Part shown: in pieces, positions 7,288 through 14,253 of the stretch | Layout: the number at the start of each line of letters is the position of its first letter | How positions within the stretch are numbered: the first letter of the stretch is position 1 | Assembly: GCA_903899795.1 (NCBI GenBank) | Contig: CAIUKX010000020.1 | Span: forward strand, 1-15,052 | DNA: 15,052 nucleotides | Source of the DNA: an uncultured Flavobacteriales bacterium | GTDB taxonomy: Bacteria > Bacteroidota > Bacteroidia > Flavobacteriales_D > Crocinitomicaceae | Direction: 5' to 3' | Notes under the pieces: generated by a model | Database searches by the model: none | What the model saw: only the letters and a program-made list of their open reading frames with translations | Told to the model about the DNA's origin: nothing | Translations under genes and position numbers: made by a program

Positions 7288-9405
7288 CAACGAAAATTCA
7301 ATATTGAAAGAGCTGTTCAAGATGAACTTACCATTTTGTTTTTCAGTTGATGGGGGAATTATCAAACCTTTGATAACAGCTGTTTTCCCTTTTGTGATTA
7401 AGTCAACCAGTTGAGCTTCTGTTAATTTTTTACCCATGAGTTCGAAAGGAACTTTGAATCCGCATTGAGCGAAGTTGGAGCATCCGACAGCCGTTTTTCC
7501 TTTCATTAATTTGGCGTTTTTGCATTTTGGACAATCAGTTTCTTCTATAGCAATTTGTTCTTTAGGTTTTCTAGGTGCTCTTGGTTTTGGAGCTTCCTTG
7601 TCCGGAGTAACCGGTGCGATTTGTATTGTTCTATGTTGTGTATTAAAAATGACCTCGTTGGTCAGATCCACCACCATTTGAATGAGTTCTTTTTTGAAAA
7701 CATCCGGCTCGTATTCCCCTTTTTCAATCAGGCGAAGTTTACGTTCCCATTCACCTGTTAATTCAGCACTTTTTAATAATTCGTTTTGGATGGTATCGAT
7801 CAGCCCCATTCCTGTCATGGTTGCAACAAGGTTCTTTCTTTTTCGCTCAATGTATCTGCGACGGAATAAAGTTTCGATGATATTAGCTCTTGTTGATGGA
7901 CGACCAATTCCTTGATCTTTCATCAATTCTCTTAACTCTTCATCTTCTACATTTCTTCCTGCAGTCTCCATGGCTCTAAGAAGAGTTGCTTCCGTGTAGT
8001 ATTTTGGCGGAGATGTTTTACCTTGATGAATAACAGGAGAGTGAGGTCCTTTTTCTCCTTCAGTAAAAGTCGGCATGATTCGTTCTTCAGCAGGTTCCTT
8101 CGGATCTTTTTTCTCGATTTCATCTGCATAAACAGCACGCCAGCCTGGTTCAATGATTTGTTTTCCCGTTGCTTTGAATTCCAGTTTATCTACTTTTCCC
8201 AAGACCGTTGTGTTTGAGACTTTACATTCGGGGTAGAATACTGAGATGAACCGTTTACTTACCAAATCATAAATATGTTGTTCACCTGGAGAAATTCCAG
8301 AAGGGAGAACACCTGTTGGAATAATAGCATGGTGATCCGTCACTTTTTTGTCATCGAAAACATTCTTTGATTTTGGAATGGGTTGCGATAACAAGGGCTC
8401 GATCAATCTGGAATAATATTTCATTCCATTCAATATCCCGGAAATTTTAGGATAAATATCTTCAGACAAATAAGTGGTATCCACACGCGGATATGTCGTT
8501 AATTTTTTCTCGTATAAATTTTGAATGTATTTGAGTGTGTCTTCGGCTGAGTAGCCATATTTTTTATTCGCATCCACCTGAAGCGAAGTCAAATCATACA
8601 GTCTTGGATTTCCCTCTTTTCCTTCTTTTTGTTCAAATGAGGTGATTTCAAATTCATGTTGCTTTAAATACTCAAGACCTTTTTTAGCCTTTTCTTCAGA
8701 TTGAAGTCGATCAATTTGGCACAAGAATTCAGTATCGCGATACATGGTTTTCAATTCCCAATAATCTTCAGCTCGAAAGGCATCGATTTCTTTTTGGCGC
8801 TGAACAATCATTGCCAATGTTGGAGTTTGTACTCTTCCAATCGAAAAGGTGGATTGTCCGCGACCGAATTTAACCGTAAATAAACGTGTTGCATTAATTC
8901 CAAGTAACCAATCACCAATCGCCCTTGCACTGCCGGCTGCATATAGTTTATCGTAATCTGATCCGTTCTTCAATTTTTGAAATCCTTCTCGAATTGCTTC
9001 TTCCGTTAATGAGGAGATCCAAAGTCTTTTTACCGGCACCTTGCATTTAGCCTTTAACAGCACCCATCGCTGGATAAGCTCTCCTTCCTGGCCGGCATCA
9101 CCGCAGTTGATAACTTCCGAACAATTTTGAACCAAGCGCTCTATTAACGTAAATTGTTTACGAACACCATCATTATCGATTAATTTTATCCCAAAATTGG
9201 GGGGAATGACTGGCAATTCTTCCAAACGCCAATATTTCCATTTCATATCATAATCATGAGGTTCTTTGAGAGTGCAGAAATGTCCAAATGTCCAAGTAAC
9301 TTGATAACCGTTACCTTCATAATAACCATCCATACGTTGCTTGGCTCCGATTACTTCGGCTATGTCTTTTGCAACACTTGGTTTCTCAGCTATACAGACT
9401 ATCAT
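7285..9405 (-). CDS. topB: DNA topoisomerase III (type IA)
   Basis: Type IA topoisomerase of 706 residues that relaxes and decatenates DNA by transient cleavage of one strand through a 5'-phosphotyrosine. The N-terminal TOPRIM domain shows Glu7 (AEKPS) and the acidic motif GDAGQEGE (Asp103, Glu107). The central domain carries SIGRVQTPTL (about 188-197) and the catalytic Tyr305 in TTYPRVD. GIGRPSTRANII lies at about 499-510. The C-terminal part has one zinc-finger-like set, Cys625, Cys628, Cys642 and Cys648, then a topoisomerase C-terminal repeat (LMGKKLTEAQLVDLITKGK). Length and motif order are usual for Bacteroidota topB. The start gives MIVCIAEKPSVAKDIA, typical of the family. The last few residues are encoded next to, and the stop within, a heptamer repeat cluster, so the extreme C-terminus may have been altered by that repeat. 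Confidence 0.96.
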   Translation of the reverse strand: MIVCIAEKPSVAKDIAEVIGAKQRMDGYYEGNGYQVTWTFGHFCTLKEPHDYDMKWKYWRLEELPVIPPNFGIKLIDNDGVRKQFTLIERLVQNCSEVINCGDAGQEGELIQRWVLLKAKCKVPVKRLWISSLTEEAIREGFQKLKNGSDYDKLYAAGSARAIGDWLLGINATRLFTVKFGRGQSTFSIGRVQTPTLAMIVQRQKEIDAFRAEDYWELKTMYRDTEFLCQIDRLQSEEKAKKGLEYLKQHEFEITSFEQKEGKEGNPRLYDLTSLQVDANKKYGYSAEDTLKYIQNLYEKKLTTYPRVDTTYLSEDIYPKISGILNGMKYYSRLIEPLLSQPIPKSKNVFDDKKVTDHHAIIPTGVLPSGISPGEQHIYDLVSKRFISVFYPECKVSNTTVLGKVDKLEFKATGKQIIEPGWRAVYADEIEKKDPKEPAEERIMPTFTEGEKGPHSPVIHQGKTSPPKYYTEATLLRAMETAGRNVEDEELRELMKDQGIGRPSTRANIIETLFRRRYIERKRKNLVATMTGMGLIDTIQNELLKSAELTGEWERKLRLIEKGEYEPDVFKKELIQMVVDLTNEVIFNTQHRTIQIAPVTPDKEAPKPRAPRKPKEQIAIEETDCPKCKNAKLMKGKTAVGCSNFAQCGFKVPFELMGKKLTEAQLVDLITKGKTAVIKGLIIPPSTEKQNGKFILNSSFNIEFSL

Positions 9406-9575
9406 TTTGTTTCTTGGGGATGTAAAGATACGAAACGAAATCGAATAATATTCTGTGATTTCCTAAGTTGAAACCTAATGGTAAAGGTGTATTGTATCTG
9501 ATGAATTTTAATTTAATGAGATTTTTTAAAATTTTACTTAACAAAGAATTCATTTTTCATTAATTAAAAGAGGAT
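9406..9575. other. Divergent intergenic region between topB and the GMC operon
   Basis: AT-rich DNA with no convincing gene. For topB, TATCTTTA on the minus strand (9423-9430) is one base off the TAnnTTTG -7 consensus, with no clear -33 partner, so the topB promoter is not firmly located. No operator-like palindrome, riboswitch or RNA gene was recognised. Confidence 0.4.
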
Positions 9576-9605
9576 TTTGTTTTTTAAAATATTAGTTTAA
9601 ATTTG
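9576..9605 (+). promoter_or_regulatory. Bacteroidota-type promoter for the GMC operon
   Basis: TTTG (9576-9579) and TAAATTTG (9598-9605) are separated by 18 bases, an excellent match to the -33/-7 pattern (TTTG, then TAnnTTTG) of the housekeeping sigma factor in Bacteroidota. Transcription would start near 9610-9613, leaving an AT-rich leader of about 80 bases. AGGA lies directly against the ATG at 9691, too close to be a standard ribosome site. Confidence 0.65.
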
Positions 9606-9690
9606 TATATTCACTAAAATGATAATACTAGTGGAAAATAATAAATTAAGAGATTGACAGCAGAATAAATTAACTTAAATTACATCAGGA

Positions 9691-10617
9691 ATGAAAAAAA
9701 ATCCAAGCCTATTTGGTATGGGAATTCGAATTCTCACAAAAGCAGAACAAAAAACGGTGGACTTAGGCCCCTTAACCGGACTTCAAGGAACATGGGAAGC
9801 AGCCCCTTTTCAAGGGTGGAATGTCATTGCGGTACCTGGACCAACTACTACACAAGGTTTTACTTTAGAGGTAATTCCTTACCGTGAAACATTGTCATAT
9901 ACACCTGTGGTTATAGCAGGAAACAGAGGTCCTTTCGTGAATGGAGTGCAACAAGAGCAACAGCTGGTAGGATTGCTGTATGAACAAACCATTTTCAGTG
10001 TATGTCCAACTGATTTTTGTAACCAAAGAGGATTTTCGGATGGTACAGAAATTCATGCTGAAAGGGGAATTTTCCTTTTTGATTCATCGAATTTGGAATC
10101 ACCTTTCACGATTTCGAGGTTATCAACTATCCCTCATGGAAACGCGTTGTTAGCATTGGGAGAATTCACAAAAGATCTTCCGAAAAACAATGACTTTTTT
10201 GAAGAAGCATCTACTCGTCCGACAACTGTTTCAGGTGGTTCAACAGGTTTAGGATATAGTGAAGTTCAATACGAGAAAGAACAATTTGCTGATTTCAATC
10301 AATTGGATCCGAATACATTTCTAAGAAAATCACTAGGGAATTCAGTGCTCACAGAAATGACAACTTTACAATTGTCAACCAATCAAGCAACCGGCGGAAT
10401 TTTAAACATTCCTTTCATTCAAAAAAATGTGAATACCACCAGTTTGGATGCAACATTTTGGATTCAGAAAATTAAAAATCCAGTAGCTGGTCAACCAGAT
10501 ATTGATCAATTGCAATACACGCAAACAATTGACTTGGTTTTTCCGGCCACAGGAACTTCAACACCGATTGTATGGCCGCACATAACGATTGCCACTTTGA
10601 AAAAGATTTCCAATTAA
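9691..10617 (+). CDS. Nitrobindin-like putative haem-binding beta-barrel protein
   Basis: First gene of the operon, 308 residues, with no signal peptide or membrane segment. I read it as a distant member of the nitrobindin/THAP4-type calycin family from three landmarks in the right order: GPLTGLQGTWEA (about 26-37, the family's GTW motif), EIHAERGIF (about 120-128, like the HAExGxF strand) and WPHITIATLKKI near the C-terminus, where His297 fits the proximal haem histidine in the nitrobindin PHLxAxL segment. It is much longer than nitrobindins (about 160-200 residues); the extra length lies mainly around 160-250. Cys105 and Cys110 could form a pair. Haem binding is inferred. Its place at the head of an operon for a flavoprotein dehydrogenase suggests a redox, chaperone or ligand-carrier role. 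It could also be a non-haem lipid-binding calycin. The next gene starts 23 bases downstream. Confidence 0.55.
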   Translation: MKKNPSLFGMGIRILTKAEQKTVDLGPLTGLQGTWEAAPFQGWNVIAVPGPTTTQGFTLEVIPYRETLSYTPVVIAGNRGPFVNGVQQEQQLVGLLYEQTIFSVCPTDFCNQRGFSDGTEIHAERGIFLFDSSNLESPFTISRLSTIPHGNALLALGEFTKDLPKNNDFFEEASTRPTTVSGGSTGLGYSEVQYEKEQFADFNQLDPNTFLRKSLGNSVLTEMTTLQLSTNQATGGILNIPFIQKNVNTTSLDATFWIQKIKNPVAGQPDIDQLQYTQTIDLVFPATGTSTPIVWPHITIATLKKISN

Positions 10618-10640
10618 TACCAATTCAAAAGTAAATTTAT

Positions 10641-11066
10641 ATGAGTAAGAAAACACCAAAAGAAAGTTTTCTGACAATTTCTGTTTATTTGACGGGCTAT
10701 AGTCAAGTCGACTTGCTCGGGACAGGGATGTTAGATACCTATTACAACACTTTTGTGGAAAATTTAGAAATCGAAAATGTGACAACCTATTTTAAAGAGG
10801 TAGATCAAATTCTTGATAATTCCGGCAATAGTGAAGAAAAGATCAATGAAGGTATTACTAAGGTATTATTTGGATCTGCTCTTGTAAGTCTGACAACAAA
10901 TCTTATTACTATGTGGTACACAGGAAATTGGGGGCAAGATGTAATTAGTCCTGAATCCTACACACAAGGTTTGATCTGGAATGCTGCACAGGCGCATCCT
11001 CCGGGAGCGAAACAGCCGGGATATGGATCGTGGGCAGATGAGCCAATTGAAATACCAACCATTTAA
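10641..11066 (+). CDS. FAD-linked dehydrogenase small subunit (FAD-SLDH type)
   Basis: Protein of 141 residues matching the small (gamma) subunit family of FAD-dependent sorbitol, fructose and glucose dehydrogenases. Diagnostic parts are the N-terminal FLTISVYLTGY, the central LITMWYTGNWG (about 88-98), and the C-terminal segment from Tyr107 through IWNAAQAHPPGAKQPGYGSW to about residue 131. In the known enzymes this subunit stabilises the GMC catalytic subunit and carries a twin-arginine signal that exports the complex. Here the protein begins MSKKTPKESF with no Arg-Arg and no hydrophobic leader, and no upstream in-frame extension would supply one, so the complex is probably cytoplasmic or exported another way. 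It lies 11 bases before the GMC gene, as expected for a subunit pair. Confidence 0.8.
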   Translation: MSKKTPKESFLTISVYLTGYSQVDLLGTGMLDTYYNTFVENLEIENVTTYFKEVDQILDNSGNSEEKINEGITKVLFGSALVSLTTNLITMWYTGNWGQDVISPESYTQGLIWNAAQAHPPGAKQPGYGSWADEPIEIPTI

Positions 11067-11077
11067 TTTGAAAAGAC

Positions 11078-13036
11078 ATGAATGATCACGAATATGATGT
11101 GGTGATAGTTGGATCGGGAATAGCAGGATCTGTACTCACCAAGACGTTAACCCAAGCAGGGAAGAAAGTGCTTTTATTGGAGGCAGGATTACAGGCTGGA
11201 ATTGCTTTTGATGCAGAGAAAAATTTTCAGAATTATCAATATTATCTGAATACCTTTTACAAAGCAGGGGCGAAAGTTCCAAATTCTCCTTATCCGAATA
11301 TAGAGGATGCACAGTCAATTAATGTTTTAGACATTGAAAAAATTACTCCTGAAAATAAACCGACAACAAATGGATACCTCGTTCAGGAAGGTCCGCTTCC
11401 TTTTGCAAGTGATTGTTTGAGAGGTCCGGGAGGAACAACGCTTCACTGGCTGGGGTCGACTCCGCGAATGTTGCCGAATGATTTTCGCATGAAAACCGAA
11501 TACGGAGTTGGAGTTGATTGGCCGATTACCTATGATGAACTCAAACCCTATTATGAAATGGCCGAAAATGAAATCGGAATTTCAGGAGATGTGGAGGATC
11601 AAAAAGTTCCTGAAAAAGTTGTAGGTGATAAAACAATCTACTATAATGTTGATAGAACGTACGGAAAAGATTATGTTTTTCCAATGAAAAAAATTCCGCA
11701 AAGTTATTTGGATAAAGTCTGTATGAACCGATCCAAAGGCTTGAAAGTAGAACTCAACAAAGTTGTGTACGATATTGTTTATTCCAGCACGCCTCAGGGA
11801 AGAAATTCCATTCCTGATCCAAGGTATAAACTTACGGGAATAACCTGGGATCAAAGAGCTAAAAAACTGGTTCTTCACCGCAAAGATGATTACGAATATC
11901 AACCGGTAGGATCAAACTGGGATCCATATACAGGACAGCGTTGTGAAGGAAATGCAAGTTGCGTTCCGATTTGTCCGGTTCAGGCAAAATACAATGCTTT
12001 GAAAACCTTGAGAAAATCAGATCCTGAATATTTGGCAATTATTACACAAGCTGTTGCATCCAGAATATTTTACGATAAAGGTTCAAATGACATTACCGGA
12101 ATTGAATACAAAAAGTACAAGTATGCAGATTCGACGGTTTTTGAGACCAAAGTTGCGAAAGGGAAAATCTATGTATTGGCGGCTAGTGCTATTGAAAATG
12201 CTAAAATATTACTGGCTTCTGGAATTGCCAACTCAAGCGATCAGGTAGGAAGAAATTTAATGGACCACTTTGTAATGTTGACTTGGGGATTATTGCCGGA
12301 AAAAGGATTTCCATATCGAGGACCAGGTTCAACTACCAACATTTCTACCTTCAGAGATGGCACATTCCGTAAAGAACATTCTGCATGGATTTCTCCGATT
12401 GATAACTGGGGATGGGCCTGGCCGACATTTGCTCCTGGTACAGATTTGAGCAATGCGTTGAGTGAAGGAATGTTCGGAAAAAAATTGAGAGCACATTTAA
12501 ACGATGTTATTACCCGCCAATTGTTGTTGCATTTCGAATGTGAACAAATTCCTGATCCAAACAACAGAGTAACGATTGATCCGAAATACAAAGACCAATT
12601 GGGTAATTACCGACCGGTTATTCAATACCAATCTACCGAGTACATGAACAAAGCCATGGAAGCTGCGAAGAAAGTTTCTGATCAGATTTTTAAAGCGTAT
12701 GGTGTTGAAGATTTTACTGATTACACGATGAAAAATGCTGATGCGGTGAAGTATAATGGTAAAGTTTATAATTTCTGGGGAGCTGGACATATCGTTGGAA
12801 CGCACCGAATGGGATCATCGAAAGAGCATTCGGTTGTAAATCCGGATCAACGAACTTGGGATCATGATAATTTGTACCTGGTAGGATGCGGAAACATGCC
12901 GACGATAGGAACCTCCAATCCAACATTAACAATGACTGCTCTTTCATTCAAGGCAGCTGAATCAATTCTTAAACAATTAGAAAAAAACGAAGATCATGGA
13001 AGCACTTTTTCAAAAAAGCAATTCGAAACGACATAG
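11078..13036 (+). CDS. GMC flavoprotein dehydrogenase large subunit with putative 3Fe-4S motif
   Basis: Catalytic subunit of a GMC oxidoreductase, which oxidises an alcohol or sugar hydroxyl using FAD. The N-terminal nucleotide fold is VVIVGSGIAGSVL, with LLLEAG ending the second strand. LRGPGGTTLHWLG (about 114-126) is the FAD-contact motif. Cys289, Cys295 and Cys299 form CX5CX3C (CEGNASCVPICP), the arrangement that holds a 3Fe-4S cluster in FAD glucose dehydrogenase of the Burkholderia type. The C-terminal active site shows His571 (GHIVGTHRMG) and Asn614 (GTSNPTLTMT). Its 652 residues exceed the roughly 540 of those enzymes. The closest known class works with the small subunit encoded just upstream and a multihaem cytochrome c, which is absent here. 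There is no export signal. The substrate is not predictable from the motifs. The 3' end overlaps the next gene by 41 bases, implying coupled translation. Confidence 0.9.
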   Translation: MNDHEYDVVIVGSGIAGSVLTKTLTQAGKKVLLLEAGLQAGIAFDAEKNFQNYQYYLNTFYKAGAKVPNSPYPNIEDAQSINVLDIEKITPENKPTTNGYLVQEGPLPFASDCLRGPGGTTLHWLGSTPRMLPNDFRMKTEYGVGVDWPITYDELKPYYEMAENEIGISGDVEDQKVPEKVVGDKTIYYNVDRTYGKDYVFPMKKIPQSYLDKVCMNRSKGLKVELNKVVYDIVYSSTPQGRNSIPDPRYKLTGITWDQRAKKLVLHRKDDYEYQPVGSNWDPYTGQRCEGNASCVPICPVQAKYNALKTLRKSDPEYLAIITQAVASRIFYDKGSNDITGIEYKKYKYADSTVFETKVAKGKIYVLAASAIENAKILLASGIANSSDQVGRNLMDHFVMLTWGLLPEKGFPYRGPGSTTNISTFRDGTFRKEHSAWISPIDNWGWAWPTFAPGTDLSNALSEGMFGKKLRAHLNDVITRQLLLHFECEQIPDPNNRVTIDPKYKDQLGNYRPVIQYQSTEYMNKAMEAAKKVSDQIFKAYGVEDFTDYTMKNADAVKYNGKVYNFWGAGHIVGTHRMGSSKEHSVVNPDQRTWDHDNLYLVGCGNMPTIGTSNPTLTMTALSFKAAESILKQLEKNEDHGSTFSKKQFETT

Positions 13037-14081
13037 GCTCATTTCAAACAAATTTTTACAATCCTTAAACGATCGTAATTTCGACTTATTAGATTTTGAT
13101 AAGTTGAAAGAAAATTTACAATCGGCAATTGAATTGGAACATTCGACAATTCCACCTTATTTGTGTGCATTGTATTCGATCAAAGAAGGGACTAATGAAT
13201 TTGCAGTTAAAACAATCCGAAGCATTGTTGTTGAGGAAATGTTGCACATGGTCATGGCAGCAAATATTCTCAATGCAATCGGAGGTTCACCTGCGATTAA
13301 TACACCCGATTTTATTCCGGAATATCCTACGAAACTTCCTATGATTGATGAAACGTTCATGGTTGATTTGGGTAAATTTTCGAAAGAATCGATTGATATT
13401 TTCCTGCAAATCGAAAAATCTGCTGATCATAAACCGCATGGTGGGGATGATTATCATTCGATCGGAGAATTTTATACAGCAATCCGTGAAAGTTTAATCT
13501 TGATTGATAAAAATACACCCGGCGGAATCTTTACCGGGAAACCTGAACTGCAGGTAACTTCAGAACAATATTATGGAAGTGGAGGTAAATTGATTCCTGT
13601 ATATTGTCTGGAAGATGCTTTGGAAGCAATAGAAGAAATCATGGGTCAAGGTGAAGGAATTGATAATTCGATTTACGATGGTGATCAGGAAATGTTTGGT
13701 GAAGACAAAGAATATGCTCATTACTTTAAATTCAACGAGATCTACCATGAGAGAAAATATAGCCCTACTGATAAATCTGATGATGAACCGAGTGGCCACC
13801 CCATCAATATCGAATGGAATGAGGTGTATAATATGCAGAAGAATCCGAAAATGAGCGATTATCCGGTTGGTTCTGAATTGTATCAAAAAACATACGAATT
13901 CAATAAAACATACATGGCATTGTTGAATAATCTCCACGATGCTTGTAACGGTCAACCTGATATGCTTTTAAAGGGTGTGGCGTTAATGTACGATTTGAAA
14001 TACAAGGCATTGGAATTGATGAAAACACCCTATGAAGATGACGGTTTGATGGCAGGTCCAAGTTTTGAATATGTGAACTAA
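12996..14081 (+). CDS. Ferritin-like protein of the VioB/iminophenylpyruvate dimer synthase superfamily
   Basis: Protein of 361 residues whose first 150 or so match the ferritin-like domain of the VioB/RebD/StaD superfamily: AIELEHSTIPPYLCALYSI (about 44-62), then VVEEMLHMVMAANILNAIGG (about 78-97). Candidate metal ligands are Glu46, Glu48, His49, Glu81 and His84 (an EXXH pair), with later acidic or histidine residues such as Glu157, Glu211, Glu214 and His242. VioB/RebD proteins dimerise an imine of an aromatic amino-acid keto acid, but many single-domain homologues stand outside pigment clusters and have no known reaction. No VioA, VioC, VioD or VioE homologue is present, so a violacein-like pathway is not supported. 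The start lies 41 bases inside the GMC gene in another frame; the next in-frame Met is near residue 83, inside the domain, so the early start is needed. It may be an oxidase, oxygenase or iron donor for the GMC enzyme. Confidence 0.8.
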   Translation: MEALFQKSNSKRHRLISNKFLQSLNDRNFDLLDFDKLKENLQSAIELEHSTIPPYLCALYSIKEGTNEFAVKTIRSIVVEEMLHMVMAANILNAIGGSPAINTPDFIPEYPTKLPMIDETFMVDLGKFSKESIDIFLQIEKSADHKPHGGDDYHSIGEFYTAIRESLILIDKNTPGGIFTGKPELQVTSEQYYGSGGKLIPVYCLEDALEAIEEIMGQGEGIDNSIYDGDQEMFGEDKEYAHYFKFNEIYHERKYSPTDKSDDEPSGHPINIEWNEVYNMQKNPKMSDYPVGSELYQKTYEFNKTYMALLNNLHDACNGQPDMLLKGVALMYDLKYKALELMKTPYEDDGLMAGPSFEYVN

Positions 14082-14106
14082 CACAAAAAAATATGCTTCA
14101 AAAAAT

Positions 14107-14140
14107 AGCCGGCAAAGTGTAAAACTGAGCCGGCTTTTTT
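14107..14140 (+). terminator. Strong intrinsic terminator, probably bidirectional
   Basis: AGCCGGC (14107-14113) pairs with GCCGGCT (14129-14135) across a 15-base loop that can add a small inner AGT/ACT stem, and is followed by a run of six T's. It lies 26 bases after the last operon gene. On the minus strand the same stem is followed by TATTTTTTG, so it can also end transcription of the convergent decarboxylase-like gene. It is the most GC-rich spot in the vicinity. Confidence 0.85.
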
Positions 14141-14144
14141 GTAG

Positions 14145-14202
14145 TTGTAGTGGTTTTTCTTGTTCTATAATATTCAACAACAACTATTTATAACCACTAC
14201 AA
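14145..14202. repeat. 11-bp inverted repeat in the convergent gap
   Basis: TTGTAGTGGTT (14145-14155) and AACCACTACAA (14192-14202) are perfect reverse complements separated by 36 AT-rich bases. A second, competing pairing is TAGTTGT (14142-14148) with ACAACTA (14180-14186). It may form a second hairpin backing up the nearby terminator for the leftward gene, or be a relic of a small element. The rest of the gap to 14253 holds nothing recognisable. Confidence 0.45.
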
Positions 14203-14253
14203 ATATAGTTTTATGTTTTCAATTTTCAAAATTATTTTCGTTGAAATTTCAGA

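Noticed and set aside
9406..9690. Riboswitch or small RNA gene in the divergent gap
   Set aside because: The region is very AT-rich with no stable GC stem or known aptamer pattern; only promoter elements are supportable.
12996..14081. Violacein or indolocarbazole biosynthetic cluster
   Set aside because: Only the ferritin-like domain resembles VioB; no amino-acid oxidase VioA/RebO type, VioE or monooxygenase genes are present, and the GMC enzyme is not of the amino-acid oxidase family.
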